Positions 8,269 through 16,000 of a stretch of DNA of 64,000 nucleotides are shown here, piece by piece. The translations under genes were made by a program, and so were the position numbers. The notes under the pieces were generated by a model. The model worked only from the letters and a program-made list of their open reading frames with translations, was not told where the DNA came from and made no database searches. Position 1 is the first letter of the stretch, and each line of letters begins with the position of its first letter. The stretch covers positions 868,001-932,000 of the forward strand of contig VINJ01000001.1 of the NCBI GenBank assembly GCA_013376735.1. Direction: 5' to 3'. This DNA is from a bacterium Scap17 (GTDB lineage: Bacteria; Pseudomonadota; Gammaproteobacteria; Pseudomonadales; Halomonadaceae).

Positions 8269-9126
8269 TCAAGACTCCGGCGGGAAACGGGTGTCCTTCA
8301 AGCTGTCCTTGATCTTCTTGAGATGCTGCTGGAAGTCTTCTCCGCGGCGCAGCGTCACGCCGGTGGCCAGCACGTCGATCAGGGCCAGGTGGATCATGCG
8401 TGAGGTCATCGGCATATAGATATCGGTGTCTTCCGGCGCCATGACTTCCAGCACCTCGGTGCACTCGCGCGCCAGCGGAGAGTCCGGTGCGGTGATGCCC
8501 AGCACCGCGGCGCCATTGCTGCGTGCGAGCTTGGCGATATCGACCAGCTCGCGGGTGCGTCCGGTGTAGGAGATGATCACGATCACGTCGCCGGTATGGC
8601 AGGCGGCGGCTACCATACGCTGCATGAGCACATCTTCATAGGCCATGACCGGCAGGTTGAAGCGGAAGAACTTGTGCTGGGCATCCGCCGCCACCGGGCC
8701 TGAGGCGCCAAGGCCGAAGAAGCAGATCTGCTTGGCCTGGCTCAGGTAGTCGACGGCGCGTTCGATGCGTCTGGGATCCAGTGCGCGACGGGCATCGTCC
8801 AGCGCCGCCACGGTGGCGCCGAGAATCTTGTCGCCATAGGACGCGGCATCATCGTTCTGTTCGACACTGCGCGACACGTAGGGCGTGCCGCCGGCAAGGC
8901 TCTGGGCCAGCTTGATCTTGAAGTCGGGGAAGCCCTTGGCATCGAAGTTGCGACAGAAACGGTTGACGGTAGGCTCGCTGACCAGCGAGGCCTGAGCGAG
9001 CGCCGCGATGCTCATGCCGGTGGCCTCAGCCGGGTCCGCCAGAATGACGTCGGCGACCTTGCGCTCGGAGCGGTTGAGCTCGTCGAGACGTTCACGGATG
9101 CGATTGATGAGGTCGTGTACTGCCAT
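8269..9126 (-). CDS. hexR: HexR family transcriptional regulator of central carbon metabolism
   Basis: A 285-residue RpiR-type repressor. The N-terminal HTH domain (about residues 1-80) contains [22 protein letters not shown], and the C-terminal SIS sugar-phosphate domain (about 125-260) contains FFGLGASG and [18 protein letters not shown]. HexR proteins sense 2-keto-3-deoxy-6-phosphogluconate and control zwf, edd and eda. Here the gene is divergent from zwf-pgl-eda, whose end product pathway makes and consumes that ligand. The start at 9126 ([10 protein letters not shown]) fits other HexR proteins; an upstream in-frame extension would run through the operator. A near-perfect HexR-like palindrome lies 22 bases before the start, implying autoregulation. 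Confidence 0.93.
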   Translation of the reverse strand: MAVHDLINRIRERLDELNRSERKVADVILADPAEATGMSIAALAQASLVSEPTVNRFCRNFDAKGFPDFKIKLAQSLAGGTPYVSRSVEQNDDAASYGDKILGATVAALDDARRALDPRRIERAVDYLSQAKQICFFGLGASGPVAADAQHKFFRFNLPVMAYEDVLMQRMVAAACHTGDVIVIISYTGRTRELVDIAKLARSNGAAVLGITAPDSPLARECTEVLEVMAPEDTDIYMPMTSRMIHLALIDVLATGVTLRRGEDFQQHLKKIKDSLKDTRFPPES

Positions 9127-9147
9127 TCGCCTGTTACCCTGCCATTG

Positions 9148-9165
9148 TGTAGTGAAATAACTACG
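9148..9165. promoter_or_regulatory. HexR-like operator
   Basis: TGTAGT-GAAATA-ACTACG is an inverted repeat with one mismatch in 6+6 positions. It resembles the known HexR consensus TGTAGT-spacer-ACTACA. It lies between hexR and zwf, close to the hexR start, where repression of both directions is possible. Confidence 0.75.
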
Positions 9166-9281
9166 TAATCTGGGCATCCTAGCCTCACTCGTCTGGTAGG
9201 CCAAGCATCTCTTTGGGTCACTTGCTGATCCAGGGGCGCGCAGGACGAGGTGAAGGCGAAAGCGCCGCTGACTACCACTTT

Positions 9282-9297
9282 TAGGTAAGTTTACCTA
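9282..9297. promoter_or_regulatory. perfect 7+7 palindrome of unknown regulator
   Basis: TAGGTAA-GT-TTACCTA is a perfect inverted repeat with a two-base centre, lying in the hexR-zwf spacer. It does not match the HexR box, so a second regulator is the simplest reading. I cannot name it. Confidence 0.45.
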
Positions 9298-9515
9298 TTT
9301 GTGGGGCGAATTGTCTTGAGTGACAGCGGCGTTATCGCTACATTTGTTGTTAATATAACCAGCCATGTATCGCCAACGCCTTCCCGGTGCCGTGTGTCAT
9401 TCGAGCCTCTCCTCGCCGCGCCAGCCTGCGCAGCCTTCATGGAGCGGGTTCGAAGTCGCCCACCTCGTCGGTCATTTCGGCATACAGGGCAGTTTCGACG
9501 GGAGAAATCGGCGGC

Positions 9516-11006
9516 ATGAGTTCCGACATCATTCCGGGCGTGGATATTGCCCTGTTCGGCGCCTTGGGCGACCTCGCCAAGCGCAAGCTGTATCCAGCCC
9601 TCTATCACCTCGACCGTGATGGTCTGCTCGAGAAGGCAACTCGCCTGATCGGTCTGGCGCGTCAGGATGTCAGCCTCGAATCCTTCAAGGACACCGTGCA
9701 GGCGGCGCTCAAGGAGCGCGTCAAGCCGGAGCATCTCGAGAAGGAATGCATCGAGCGCTTCCTCTCTCGCATCAGCTACGCGGCGCTGGACTTCAGCACC
9801 GTGGAAGGCTATTCCGCGATCGCCGATTGGCGAGCGGATGACAAGGGCAAGCCGTCGCCGCGCCCGCTGATGATCTATCTTTCCGTACCGTCGCGTATCT
9901 ACGGCGACATCAGCAGCAATCTGCAGGCGGCGGGCTGTCTCGACGAGCAATCACGTGTCGTGGTCGAGAAGCCGATCGGTTCTGATCTGGAGAGCTCGCG
10001 CGTCGTCAACGACGCGATCGGTGCCGTCTTCCACGAATCCCAGATCTACCGTATCGATCACTATCTGGGCAAGGAAACCGTCCAGAACCTGATCGCGCTG
10101 CGCTTCGCCAATCCGATGTTCGGCAACCAGTGGAATCAGAACCAGATTTCCCATGTCGAGATCACCGTGGCGGAGAAGGTCGGCATTGAAGGGCGCTGGG
10201 GTTACTTCGATCAGGCCGGTCAGCTGCGTGACATGGTGCAGAACCACCTGCTGCAGCTGCTGTGCCTGATCGCGATGGACCCGCCGTCCAACCTGGATGC
10301 AGACGCCATTCGTGACGAGAAGGTCAAGGTGCTCAAGGCGTTGCGCCCGATCACCGGCGAACGTCTCAACACGGATCTGGTGCGTGGCCAGTACATCGCG
10401 GGTGCCGTCGACGGCCAGCACGTGCCGGGCTACCTCGATGAAGAGGGTGCCAACACCGAATCCCAGACCGAGACCTTCGTGGCCTTCAAGACCGAAGTTT
10501 CCAACTGGCGCTGGGCCGGTGTGCCGTTCTACCTGCGGACCGGAAAGCGCATGCCGGAGAAGCTGTCACAGATCGTGATCCACTTCCGTCAGCAGCCGCA
10601 CTACATCTTCGATCCGGACCAGCGCTCGCTGGCGGCCAACAAGCTGATCATTCGTCTTCAGCCGTCCGAAGGCATCTCCCTGCAGGTGCTGACCAAGGAC
10701 TCCGGTCTCGACAAGGGTATGCGTCTGCGCCCGGGCCCGCTGGATCTCGACTTCAACAGCGCCTTCCCCAAGCGCCGTATTCCGGAAGCTTACGAACGTC
10801 TGCTGCTCGAGGTCATCAAGGGTCAGCAGTATCTGTTCGTGCGTCGTGACGAGATCGAACACGCCTGGCGCTGGGTCGATACCCTCATCGACGGCTGGGA
10901 ATCCCGCGCCGCCACGCCACGCCGTTATCCGGCCGGCTCCTGGGGGCCCGTCTCCTCGATCGCGATGATCACGCGTGATGGTCGCAGCTGGCATGAGGAA
11001 TATTGA
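9516..11006 (+). CDS. zwf: glucose-6-phosphate 1-dehydrogenase
   Basis: A 496-residue cytoplasmic enzyme that oxidises glucose 6-phosphate to 6-phosphogluconolactone with NAD(P). The N-terminal Rossmann motif reads [18 protein letters not shown], with Leu replacing the more common Ser, as in pseudomonad Zwf. The active-site signature [13 protein letters not shown] is intact, as are the substrate-binding [13 protein letters not shown] and the C-terminal [21 protein letters not shown]. The start at 9516 ([10 protein letters not shown]) has GGAG 12 bases upstream and fits the family; the frame stays open 43 codons further 5' without similarity. It is the first gene of zwf-pgl-eda and is probably controlled by HexR through the intergenic box. 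Confidence 0.97.
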   Translation: MSSDIIPGVDIALFGALGDLAKRKLYPALYHLDRDGLLEKATRLIGLARQDVSLESFKDTVQAALKERVKPEHLEKECIERFLSRISYAALDFSTVEGYSAIADWRADDKGKPSPRPLMIYLSVPSRIYGDISSNLQAAGCLDEQSRVVVEKPIGSDLESSRVVNDAIGAVFHESQIYRIDHYLGKETVQNLIALRFANPMFGNQWNQNQISHVEITVAEKVGIEGRWGYFDQAGQLRDMVQNHLLQLLCLIAMDPPSNLDADAIRDEKVKVLKALRPITGERLNTDLVRGQYIAGAVDGQHVPGYLDEEGANTESQTETFVAFKTEVSNWRWAGVPFYLRTGKRMPEKLSQIVIHFRQQPHYIFDPDQRSLAANKLIIRLQPSEGISLQVLTKDSGLDKGMRLRPGPLDLDFNSAFPKRRIPEAYERLLLEVIKGQQYLFVRRDEIEHAWRWVDTLIDGWESRAATPRRYPAGSWGPVSSIAMITRDGRSWHEEY

Positions 11007-11007
11007 G

Positions 11008-11700
11008 ATGAGCGCCACCGTGACTGAGCAGGACCCGCGCGGTCAGACCGCACGCTCTCTCGCCGAGTATCTGGCCACCGCCTTGCGAGCTGATCTCGAC
11101 GTTGACCCGTCAGCACGTGCGCTGCTGGTGGTATCCGGCGGCTCCACGCCCAAGCCGCTGTTTGCCGCGCTGCGCGACAAACCGCTGGACTGGTCGCGGG
11201 TCGATATCACTCTCGCCGATGAGCGTTGGGTGAGCGAAGACGCCGATGACAGCAATGCACGCTTCGTGCGTGAGCACCTGCTGAGTGGTGCGGCCAGTGC
11301 CGCCACCTTCCATCCGCTGACCAACGCCGAGGCAGAGCCGGAAGATGGTTGCGCAGAAGTGAGTGCTCGCATCGCGGCGCTCCCCTGGCCGGCCTCCGCG
11401 CTGATTCTCGGCATGGGCGGCGATGGCCATACGGCCTCGCTGTTCCCGGATGGCGACCGCCTGCAGGAAGCGCTGACCAGTGCGGATTGCTGTGTGCCGA
11501 TGCGTGCACCCAGCGTGCCGCAGGCGCGTATCACGCTGTCTCTCGAGCGTCTGCGTCAGACGCGTCGTACCGTGCTTCATCTCACGGGGACCGACAAGCA
11601 GGCCGTGCTGTCGCGCGCGCTGAGCGATGTCGAAGCGGTCAGTGAACTGCCGATTCGTGCCTTCCTGTCCGCGCCGCTGGCGCTTTACTGGGCCCCCTGA
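11008..11700 (+). CDS. pgl: 6-phosphogluconolactonase
   Basis: A 230-residue enzyme that hydrolyses 6-phosphogluconolactone to 6-phosphogluconate, directly after Zwf. Visible DevB/Pgl marks are LVVSGGSTPKPLFAAL, ITLADERWV and ILGMGGDGHTASLFP. The start ATG follows the zwf stop by one base, with GAGG in the end of zwf acting as ribosome site, so the two are translationally coupled. Length is typical of the bacterial DevB type. Confidence 0.95.
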   Translation: MSATVTEQDPRGQTARSLAEYLATALRADLDVDPSARALLVVSGGSTPKPLFAALRDKPLDWSRVDITLADERWVSEDADDSNARFVREHLLSGAASAATFHPLTNAEAEPEDGCAEVSARIAALPWPASALILGMGGDGHTASLFPDGDRLQEALTSADCCVPMRAPSVPQARITLSLERLRQTRRTVLHLTGTDKQAVLSRALSDVEAVSELPIRAFLSAPLALYWAP

Positions 11701-11756
11701 TCACATCGGCCGCGGCCAGCCACAAGGGAGGCTGGCCGCGGCACAAGGAGAACGCC

Positions 11757-12419
11757 ATGAGCTTTGAAAAACAGCTTCCGTCGACTCGCACCACCGAGAT
11801 CGACAGCATCTGCCAGAAAGCCTCCGTGCTGCCGGTGATCGCCGTCGAGCGCATCGAGGACGCCGTACCGCTGGGCAAGGCCCTCTACGAAGGTGGCCTG
11901 ACCGTATTGGAGGTCACGCTGCGTACCGACTGCGCGCTGGAAGCCATCCGCCTGATGCGTGAAGCGCTGCCCAACGCCAGCATCGGTGCCGGCACCGTGT
12001 TGACGCCGGAACAGTATCGCCAGGTGGAAGAGCTGGGCGTCGACTTCATCGTCACGCCGGGCACCACCGAAGCGCTGTACCAGTACGGCGTGACCAGCAG
12101 CGTGCCGATGCTGCCGGGCGTCGCGACCGTCTCGGAGCTGATGACGGGCTGGCAGTACGGTTACCGTCGCTTCAAGTTCTTCCCAGCGGAAGCCGCGGGC
12201 GGCGTCAATGCGATCAAGTCCTTCGGTGGCCCGATCAGCGAAGCTCGCTTCTGCCCGACTGGCGGTATTTCCCTGAGCAACGCCGCCGACTACCTCGCGC
12301 TCAAGAACGTGATGTGTGTCGGTGGTAGCTGGGTCGCGCCGCAGAAATTGATCGATGTGGGTGACTGGGATGGTATCCGCGAGCTGGCGCGTGAAGCCTC
12401 AGAGCGTTTCCACCGCTGA
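11757..12419 (+). CDS. eda: KDPG/KHG aldolase
   Basis: A 220-residue trimeric class I aldolase that splits 2-keto-3-deoxy-6-phosphogluconate to pyruvate and glyceraldehyde 3-phosphate, the last step of the Entner-Doudoroff route. The catalytic Schiff-base lysine is Lys140 in RFKFFPAE and the general acid/base is Glu52 in LEVTLRT; the substrate loop IGAGTVLTPEQ is intact. AAGGAG precedes the start by seven bases. It is third in the zwf-pgl-eda operon. The dehydratase edd, which makes its substrate, is not in the window and must lie elsewhere. Confidence 0.97.
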   Translation: MSFEKQLPSTRTTEIDSICQKASVLPVIAVERIEDAVPLGKALYEGGLTVLEVTLRTDCALEAIRLMREALPNASIGAGTVLTPEQYRQVEELGVDFIVTPGTTEALYQYGVTSSVPMLPGVATVSELMTGWQYGYRRFKFFPAEAAGGVNAIKSFGGPISEARFCPTGGISLSNAADYLALKNVMCVGGSWVAPQKLIDVGDWDGIRELAREASERFHR

Positions 12420-12546
12420 AGCCTGATATCTGGATGAGTGCTGGCCACTGATCCAGCGGTTGCCTGCCAACGTCATGCACGCCGTCGTGCTTGAGGCTGA
12501 CAGGCTGCCAGTACTGCTCTCTCTCGACAGCTTGGCTGTTGCTTGT

Positions 12547-12576
12547 GACCCGTCTCTCACGAGGCGGGTCTTTTTT
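12547..12576 (+). terminator. rho-independent terminator of zwf-pgl-eda
   Basis: GACCCG, an 11-base loop region including CTC/GAG pairing, CGGGTC and then six T. It lies about 130 bases past the eda stop and before the convergent panE gene. Confidence 0.85.
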
Positions 12577-12650
12577 ATGCGCGTCATCTGGGGAGAGAGG
12601 CGAGGCTAACTTGTCTGGCTGGAGTCGCTGGGCTGGTCGTGATGCTGGTT

Positions 12651-13706
12651 TCAGCGCTGCGGCGTGCTCAGCTGACAGTAGAGGTCATCCAGCAAGGGCA
12701 GGGCCATCCCATGTCGGGCGGCAGTGCGGCGCAATGGGCCAAGGATCGCCTCGACCTCGGTAGGGCGATCGGCGAGCACATCCTGCAGCATCGAGGCGCG
12801 ATTGTTGGCGGTCGCGCGGATGACCTGTTCGACCAGCGCCTGCCAGCCTTCCCCCGGGGTAGAGATGCCTTCGCTATCCAGTACCGCGCTGATCTCCTCG
12901 ACCGCCTGGCGCACCATTGGCGCAAATGGCCGGTCGCGCAGCTGGCCATTGCGAATGCGATAGCGTGCCACCAGGGGATTGATCGCCGCATTGATCGCCA
13001 GCTTGTGCCACAGGCGAGTCTTGATGTCCGGTGTCTGTTCGCATGCAAACCCTGCTGCTCTGAGCCAGTCACATTGCAAGAGAGCGGCCTGGTGGGACTG
13101 ACGGCCGAGATCGCCGTAGCCGTCACTCTGCCATGCGCCTAGCCAGGTGTGGCCGCGCCCGGCATGTTGCACGGCAAGGTGCTGGAGTTCCTTTGTTGTT
13201 GCGTCAGTGTCAGGCGTCGCGCTTGCGCCGGTCTCGGCTGGCAGCCAGGCGCCTTCGGTGGTGCTGGCGCATAGCAGGTTGGCGTGGCGTTCGGCCAGCC
13301 ACGGCTGAGCGCTCAGGCCATTCTGCCAGCAGGTCACGGGAATCTCGGGCGTGATATGTGGTGTCAGTTGCTGCCACACGGCGGGTACATCGTGGGCTTT
13401 GGTCGTCAGCCAGATGGCAGAGGGCTTTCTGGATGGCAGGCCTTGCAGTGTGTCAATTGTTGAATAGCTTATCTTTTCGATAACAGGGTGTGATTCTGGC
13501 GTGGTCATCTCGAGCGCGACCGCCTGCCCTGCCATTGCCTGGCGCCCCAGCAGCAAGACACGCGGTAGCGCGGATGTTCCCTGCTCACGAAGCTCTCGCT
13601 GGCGTGCTGCCATCAGCGAAGCCGCCAGCAGGCGCCCGATGGCCCCCGGACCGATGATCCACAGCCAGTTATCTTCCGGATCAGTCATTGTGTGCATATT
13701 CGTCAT
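12651..13706 (-). CDS. panE: 2-dehydropantoate 2-reductase (ketopantoate reductase)
   Basis: A protein of about 351 residues of the PanE/ApbA family, which reduces ketopantoate to pantoate with NADPH in pantothenate synthesis. The nucleotide-binding motif IIGPGAIGRLLAA is near the N terminus. The catalytic lysine segment KLAINAAINPLVARYRIRNGQL aligns with KLAVNCVINPLTA of E. coli PanE. The family C-terminal helix domain follows, with DRPTEVEAILG and RHGMALPLLDDLY. It is longer than E. coli PanE (303) mainly because of inserts around residues 25-60 and 155-175. Starts at 13706, 13697 and 13688 are all possible; none has a good ribosome site. It follows topB closely on the same strand, so a shared transcript is likely. 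Confidence 0.88.
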   Translation of the reverse strand: MTNMHTMTDPEDNWLWIIGPGAIGRLLAASLMAARQRELREQGTSALPRVLLLGRQAMAGQAVALEMTTPESHPVIEKISYSTIDTLQGLPSRKPSAIWLTTKAHDVPAVWQQLTPHITPEIPVTCWQNGLSAQPWLAERHANLLCASTTEGAWLPAETGASATPDTDATTKELQHLAVQHAGRGHTWLGAWQSDGYGDLGRQSHQAALLQCDWLRAAGFACEQTPDIKTRLWHKLAINAAINPLVARYRIRNGQLRDRPFAPMVRQAVEEISAVLDSEGISTPGEGWQALVEQVIRATANNRASMLQDVLADRPTEVEAILGPLRRTAARHGMALPLLDDLYCQLSTPQR

Positions 13707-13771
13707 CTTGTCATGGAGAGCAGAGCAGGTGAGCGCAAGAGGAGGCCGGTGGTACTCCACCTGACCCGCTG

Positions 13772-15931
13772 TCAGCTATCGGTCTTGCGCCGTGACCCAG
13801 TCGCTCGCTTGCGGGGGCTTCTGGATGAGGCACTTTTACGAGAAGCACCGTCCCTATTGCTGCTAGAAGAGCTGCCAGAAGCTGCCTTGCCAGAAGAGCT
13901 GCCGGACGCGCGCTTCTTGTAGGACGTGGCCTTGCGACGCGAACCGCTCTTGCCACTGCCCTTGCGCGGCGCGGGTGTCGCACCCCCGACGCTGGCCAAT
14001 GCCGTGCTCAGACGACTGGCGGAGCTATCGGCGAGCAGCGCTCGCAGGTCCACGATCAGCTCGCTCAGGAAGGGGGCCGCCGGATCGCCCTGCTCGTGGA
14101 TCATGCTCAGGCGCTGCTCCCACTGAGCGGTGCGCTCCGGGCGCGACACGGCATCCGGCAGCGCGTGGATCAAGGCGCGGCCGATACGCGTCGAGCGCAT
14201 CGCCTGGCCTTCTCGCACCAGATAGCCGCGGTTGATCAGCGTCTCGAGCATGCCGGCGCGTGTCGCCTCGGTGCCCAGGCCGTCTACATCGCGCAAGGTG
14301 CGCCGTACCGCTTCATCCTCGACGTAACGGGCGATGTTCATCATCGCCTGGATCAGGCTGGCGTCGTTGAAGGGCTCCGGCGGCCGGGTCTCCTTCTCCT
14401 CGATACCGCAGTCGAGCACGCAGGCCGGTTCGCCTGCCGTCAGGGCGGGCAGCGGCGGCGGGGTCTTGTCGTCGGCGGCTGTGTTCTTGTCAGAGGTCTT
14501 CTTGTCTGAGGCCTTCTTGTCAGCGGCCTCCCCGGCCTCCGCAGTGCGCTGGAACAGCACCTTCCAGCCCTCGTCGATGACGCTGCGGCCACTGGCGCGG
14601 AAGGGCTCCTTGGCGAAGCGCAGCTCGACCTTGACCTCGCGATAGCGATAGGCCGGATAGAACTGGGCCAGCACGTTACGCGTGATCATGCGGTAGAGAT
14701 TGGCCTCATCGCGCGAGAGGCGCGCATAGTCCGGCTCGCGTCCGGTCGGCGCCAAGGCGTGGTGCGCGCTGACCTTGCTGTCATTGAAGGCGCGCGAGCG
14801 CAGGCTGAAATCGGCGCCACCACTGAAGCGCTCAAGCTCGCGGTCGCCCACGCAGGCGCTGATCATCAGATTGGCCATGCCGGCGTGATGTTCACGCGGC
14901 AGATAACGGCAATCGGAGCGCGGGTAGGTGATCAGCTGATGACGCTCGTAAAGCGCCTGGCAGGTGTCGAGTACCTTCTGGGCGGGCAGGCGAAAGCGGC
15001 GCGCAGCATCGACCTGCAGCGCCGAGAGCGAGTAGGGCAGCGGTGCGGGTTGAGACTTGTCGCTGGCCTCGACACTTTCGACATGGCCATCGCCGAGGGT
15101 GGTCAAGGTCGCGAGATGGCGGGCGAGGCGCTCGGCGGGGCGGCTATCCAGCAGGCGACCCTTGTCATCGAGTGGCAGCGGGGTGCCCTTGTCCGCCAGA
15201 CGTTGCAGCCAGGGTGAGCTGGGTGCATGCCACCAGGCCTTGAAGCTGCCCGCCGCTACGCCAGCCTCGATCCACAGCGGGAAGAAGGTGCGGGGCTCGA
15301 ATGCCTCGATTTCCTCGTCACGGCGCACGACCAGCCCCAGCAGCGGCGTCTGCACACGGCCTACCGACAGGACACCGTCATGGCCAGCCTGGCGCCCGGT
15401 CAATGTCCAGGCGCGGGTCAGGTTCATGCCATACAGCCAGTCGGCGCGCTGTCGCGCCAGCGCGGCTTCATAGAGCGGCTGCCAGCGCTGATTGTCGTCC
15501 AGCTTGTTGAGGGCACGGCTGACGGCGGGGCGATTCATGTCACTGATCAGCAGACGCTTGACCGGCCCGCGCCAGCGCATGTGCTCCAGCACTTCCTGTA
15601 CCAGCAGCTGGCCTTCACGGTCAGGGTCGCCGGCATGCACGACCTCATCGGCCAGCTTGAGCTGCTCGCGGATGATCTTGAGCTGACCGCGCGCCTGGCT
15701 GCGCGGCTTGAGTTTCCATTGCTCGGGGATGATCGGCAGGTGATCCAGCGACCAGCGCTTGAAGCGCTCGTCGTAGTCATCCGGCGGGGCCTGCTCCAGC
15801 AGGTGGCCGATGCACCAGGTGACACGGGTGTCACCGGCATCGATATAGCCGTCGCGCTTGCTTGAGTGTCCGGGCAGCGCCTCGGCAATGGCGCGGGCGA
15901 GGCTGGGCTTTTCGGCGATGATCAGGCGCAT
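13772..15931 (-). CDS. topB: DNA topoisomerase III
   Basis: A 719-residue type IA topoisomerase that decatenates DNA through a 5' phosphotyrosine. It opens with the Toprim fold MRLIIAEKPSLARAIAEALPG, has the acidic metal site HAGDPDREGQLLV, and carries the active-site tyrosine in LITYPRSDCRYLP. VGRVQTPLLGLVVRRD and DGLGTEATRAGMLETLINRGY are further family signatures. After about residue 620 there is a long Lys/Ser/Arg low-complexity tail (SGKSGSRRKATSYKKRASG and beyond), probably a DNA-binding extension; no zinc fingers are seen. A second low-complexity insert at about residues 468-485 is encoded by three 15-base repeats (14484-14528). The ATG start is chosen from homology; an upstream TTG is unlikely. 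Confidence 0.95.
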   Translation of the reverse strand: MRLIIAEKPSLARAIAEALPGHSSKRDGYIDAGDTRVTWCIGHLLEQAPPDDYDERFKRWSLDHLPIIPEQWKLKPRSQARGQLKIIREQLKLADEVVHAGDPDREGQLLVQEVLEHMRWRGPVKRLLISDMNRPAVSRALNKLDDNQRWQPLYEAALARQRADWLYGMNLTRAWTLTGRQAGHDGVLSVGRVQTPLLGLVVRRDEEIEAFEPRTFFPLWIEAGVAAGSFKAWWHAPSSPWLQRLADKGTPLPLDDKGRLLDSRPAERLARHLATLTTLGDGHVESVEASDKSQPAPLPYSLSALQVDAARRFRLPAQKVLDTCQALYERHQLITYPRSDCRYLPREHHAGMANLMISACVGDRELERFSGGADFSLRSRAFNDSKVSAHHALAPTGREPDYARLSRDEANLYRMITRNVLAQFYPAYRYREVKVELRFAKEPFRASGRSVIDEGWKVLFQRTAEAGEAADKKASDKKTSDKNTAADDKTPPPLPALTAGEPACVLDCGIEEKETRPPEPFNDASLIQAMMNIARYVEDEAVRRTLRDVDGLGTEATRAGMLETLINRGYLVREGQAMRSTRIGRALIHALPDAVSRPERTAQWEQRLSMIHEQGDPAAPFLSELIVDLRALLADSSASRLSTALASVGGATPAPRKGSGKSGSRRKATSYKKRASGSSSGKAASGSSSSSNRDGASRKSASSRSPRKRATGSRRKTDS
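14484..14528. repeat. in-frame 15-base tandem repeat within topB, three copies
   Basis: Three copies of TTCTTGTCAGAGGTC, with one to three differences, at 14484, 14499 and 14514. On the coding strand they give a KKxSD-type Lys/Ser/Asp linker in TopB. Copy number may vary between strains. Confidence 0.8.
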
Positions 15932-16000
15932 CGGGCATCCTGCGGTCAAAGGCTGTCGATATGATGATCCATACAGTATGCCGTTGGCCCGAGGCGGGGA

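Larger units (their letters stand above)
9127..9515. other. hexR-zwf divergent regulatory region
   Basis: This 389-base region separates the divergent hexR and zwf genes. It contains a HexR-like box next to hexR and a separate 16-base palindrome about 220 bases before zwf, both listed individually. The frame open upstream of the zwf start has no family similarity, so I treat it as noncoding leader. Confidence 0.6.

Noticed and set aside
9387-9515. 5' extension of the zwf reading frame
   Set aside because: The extension lacks similarity to Zwf, and the internal ATG at 9516 has a ribosome site and the usual N terminus.
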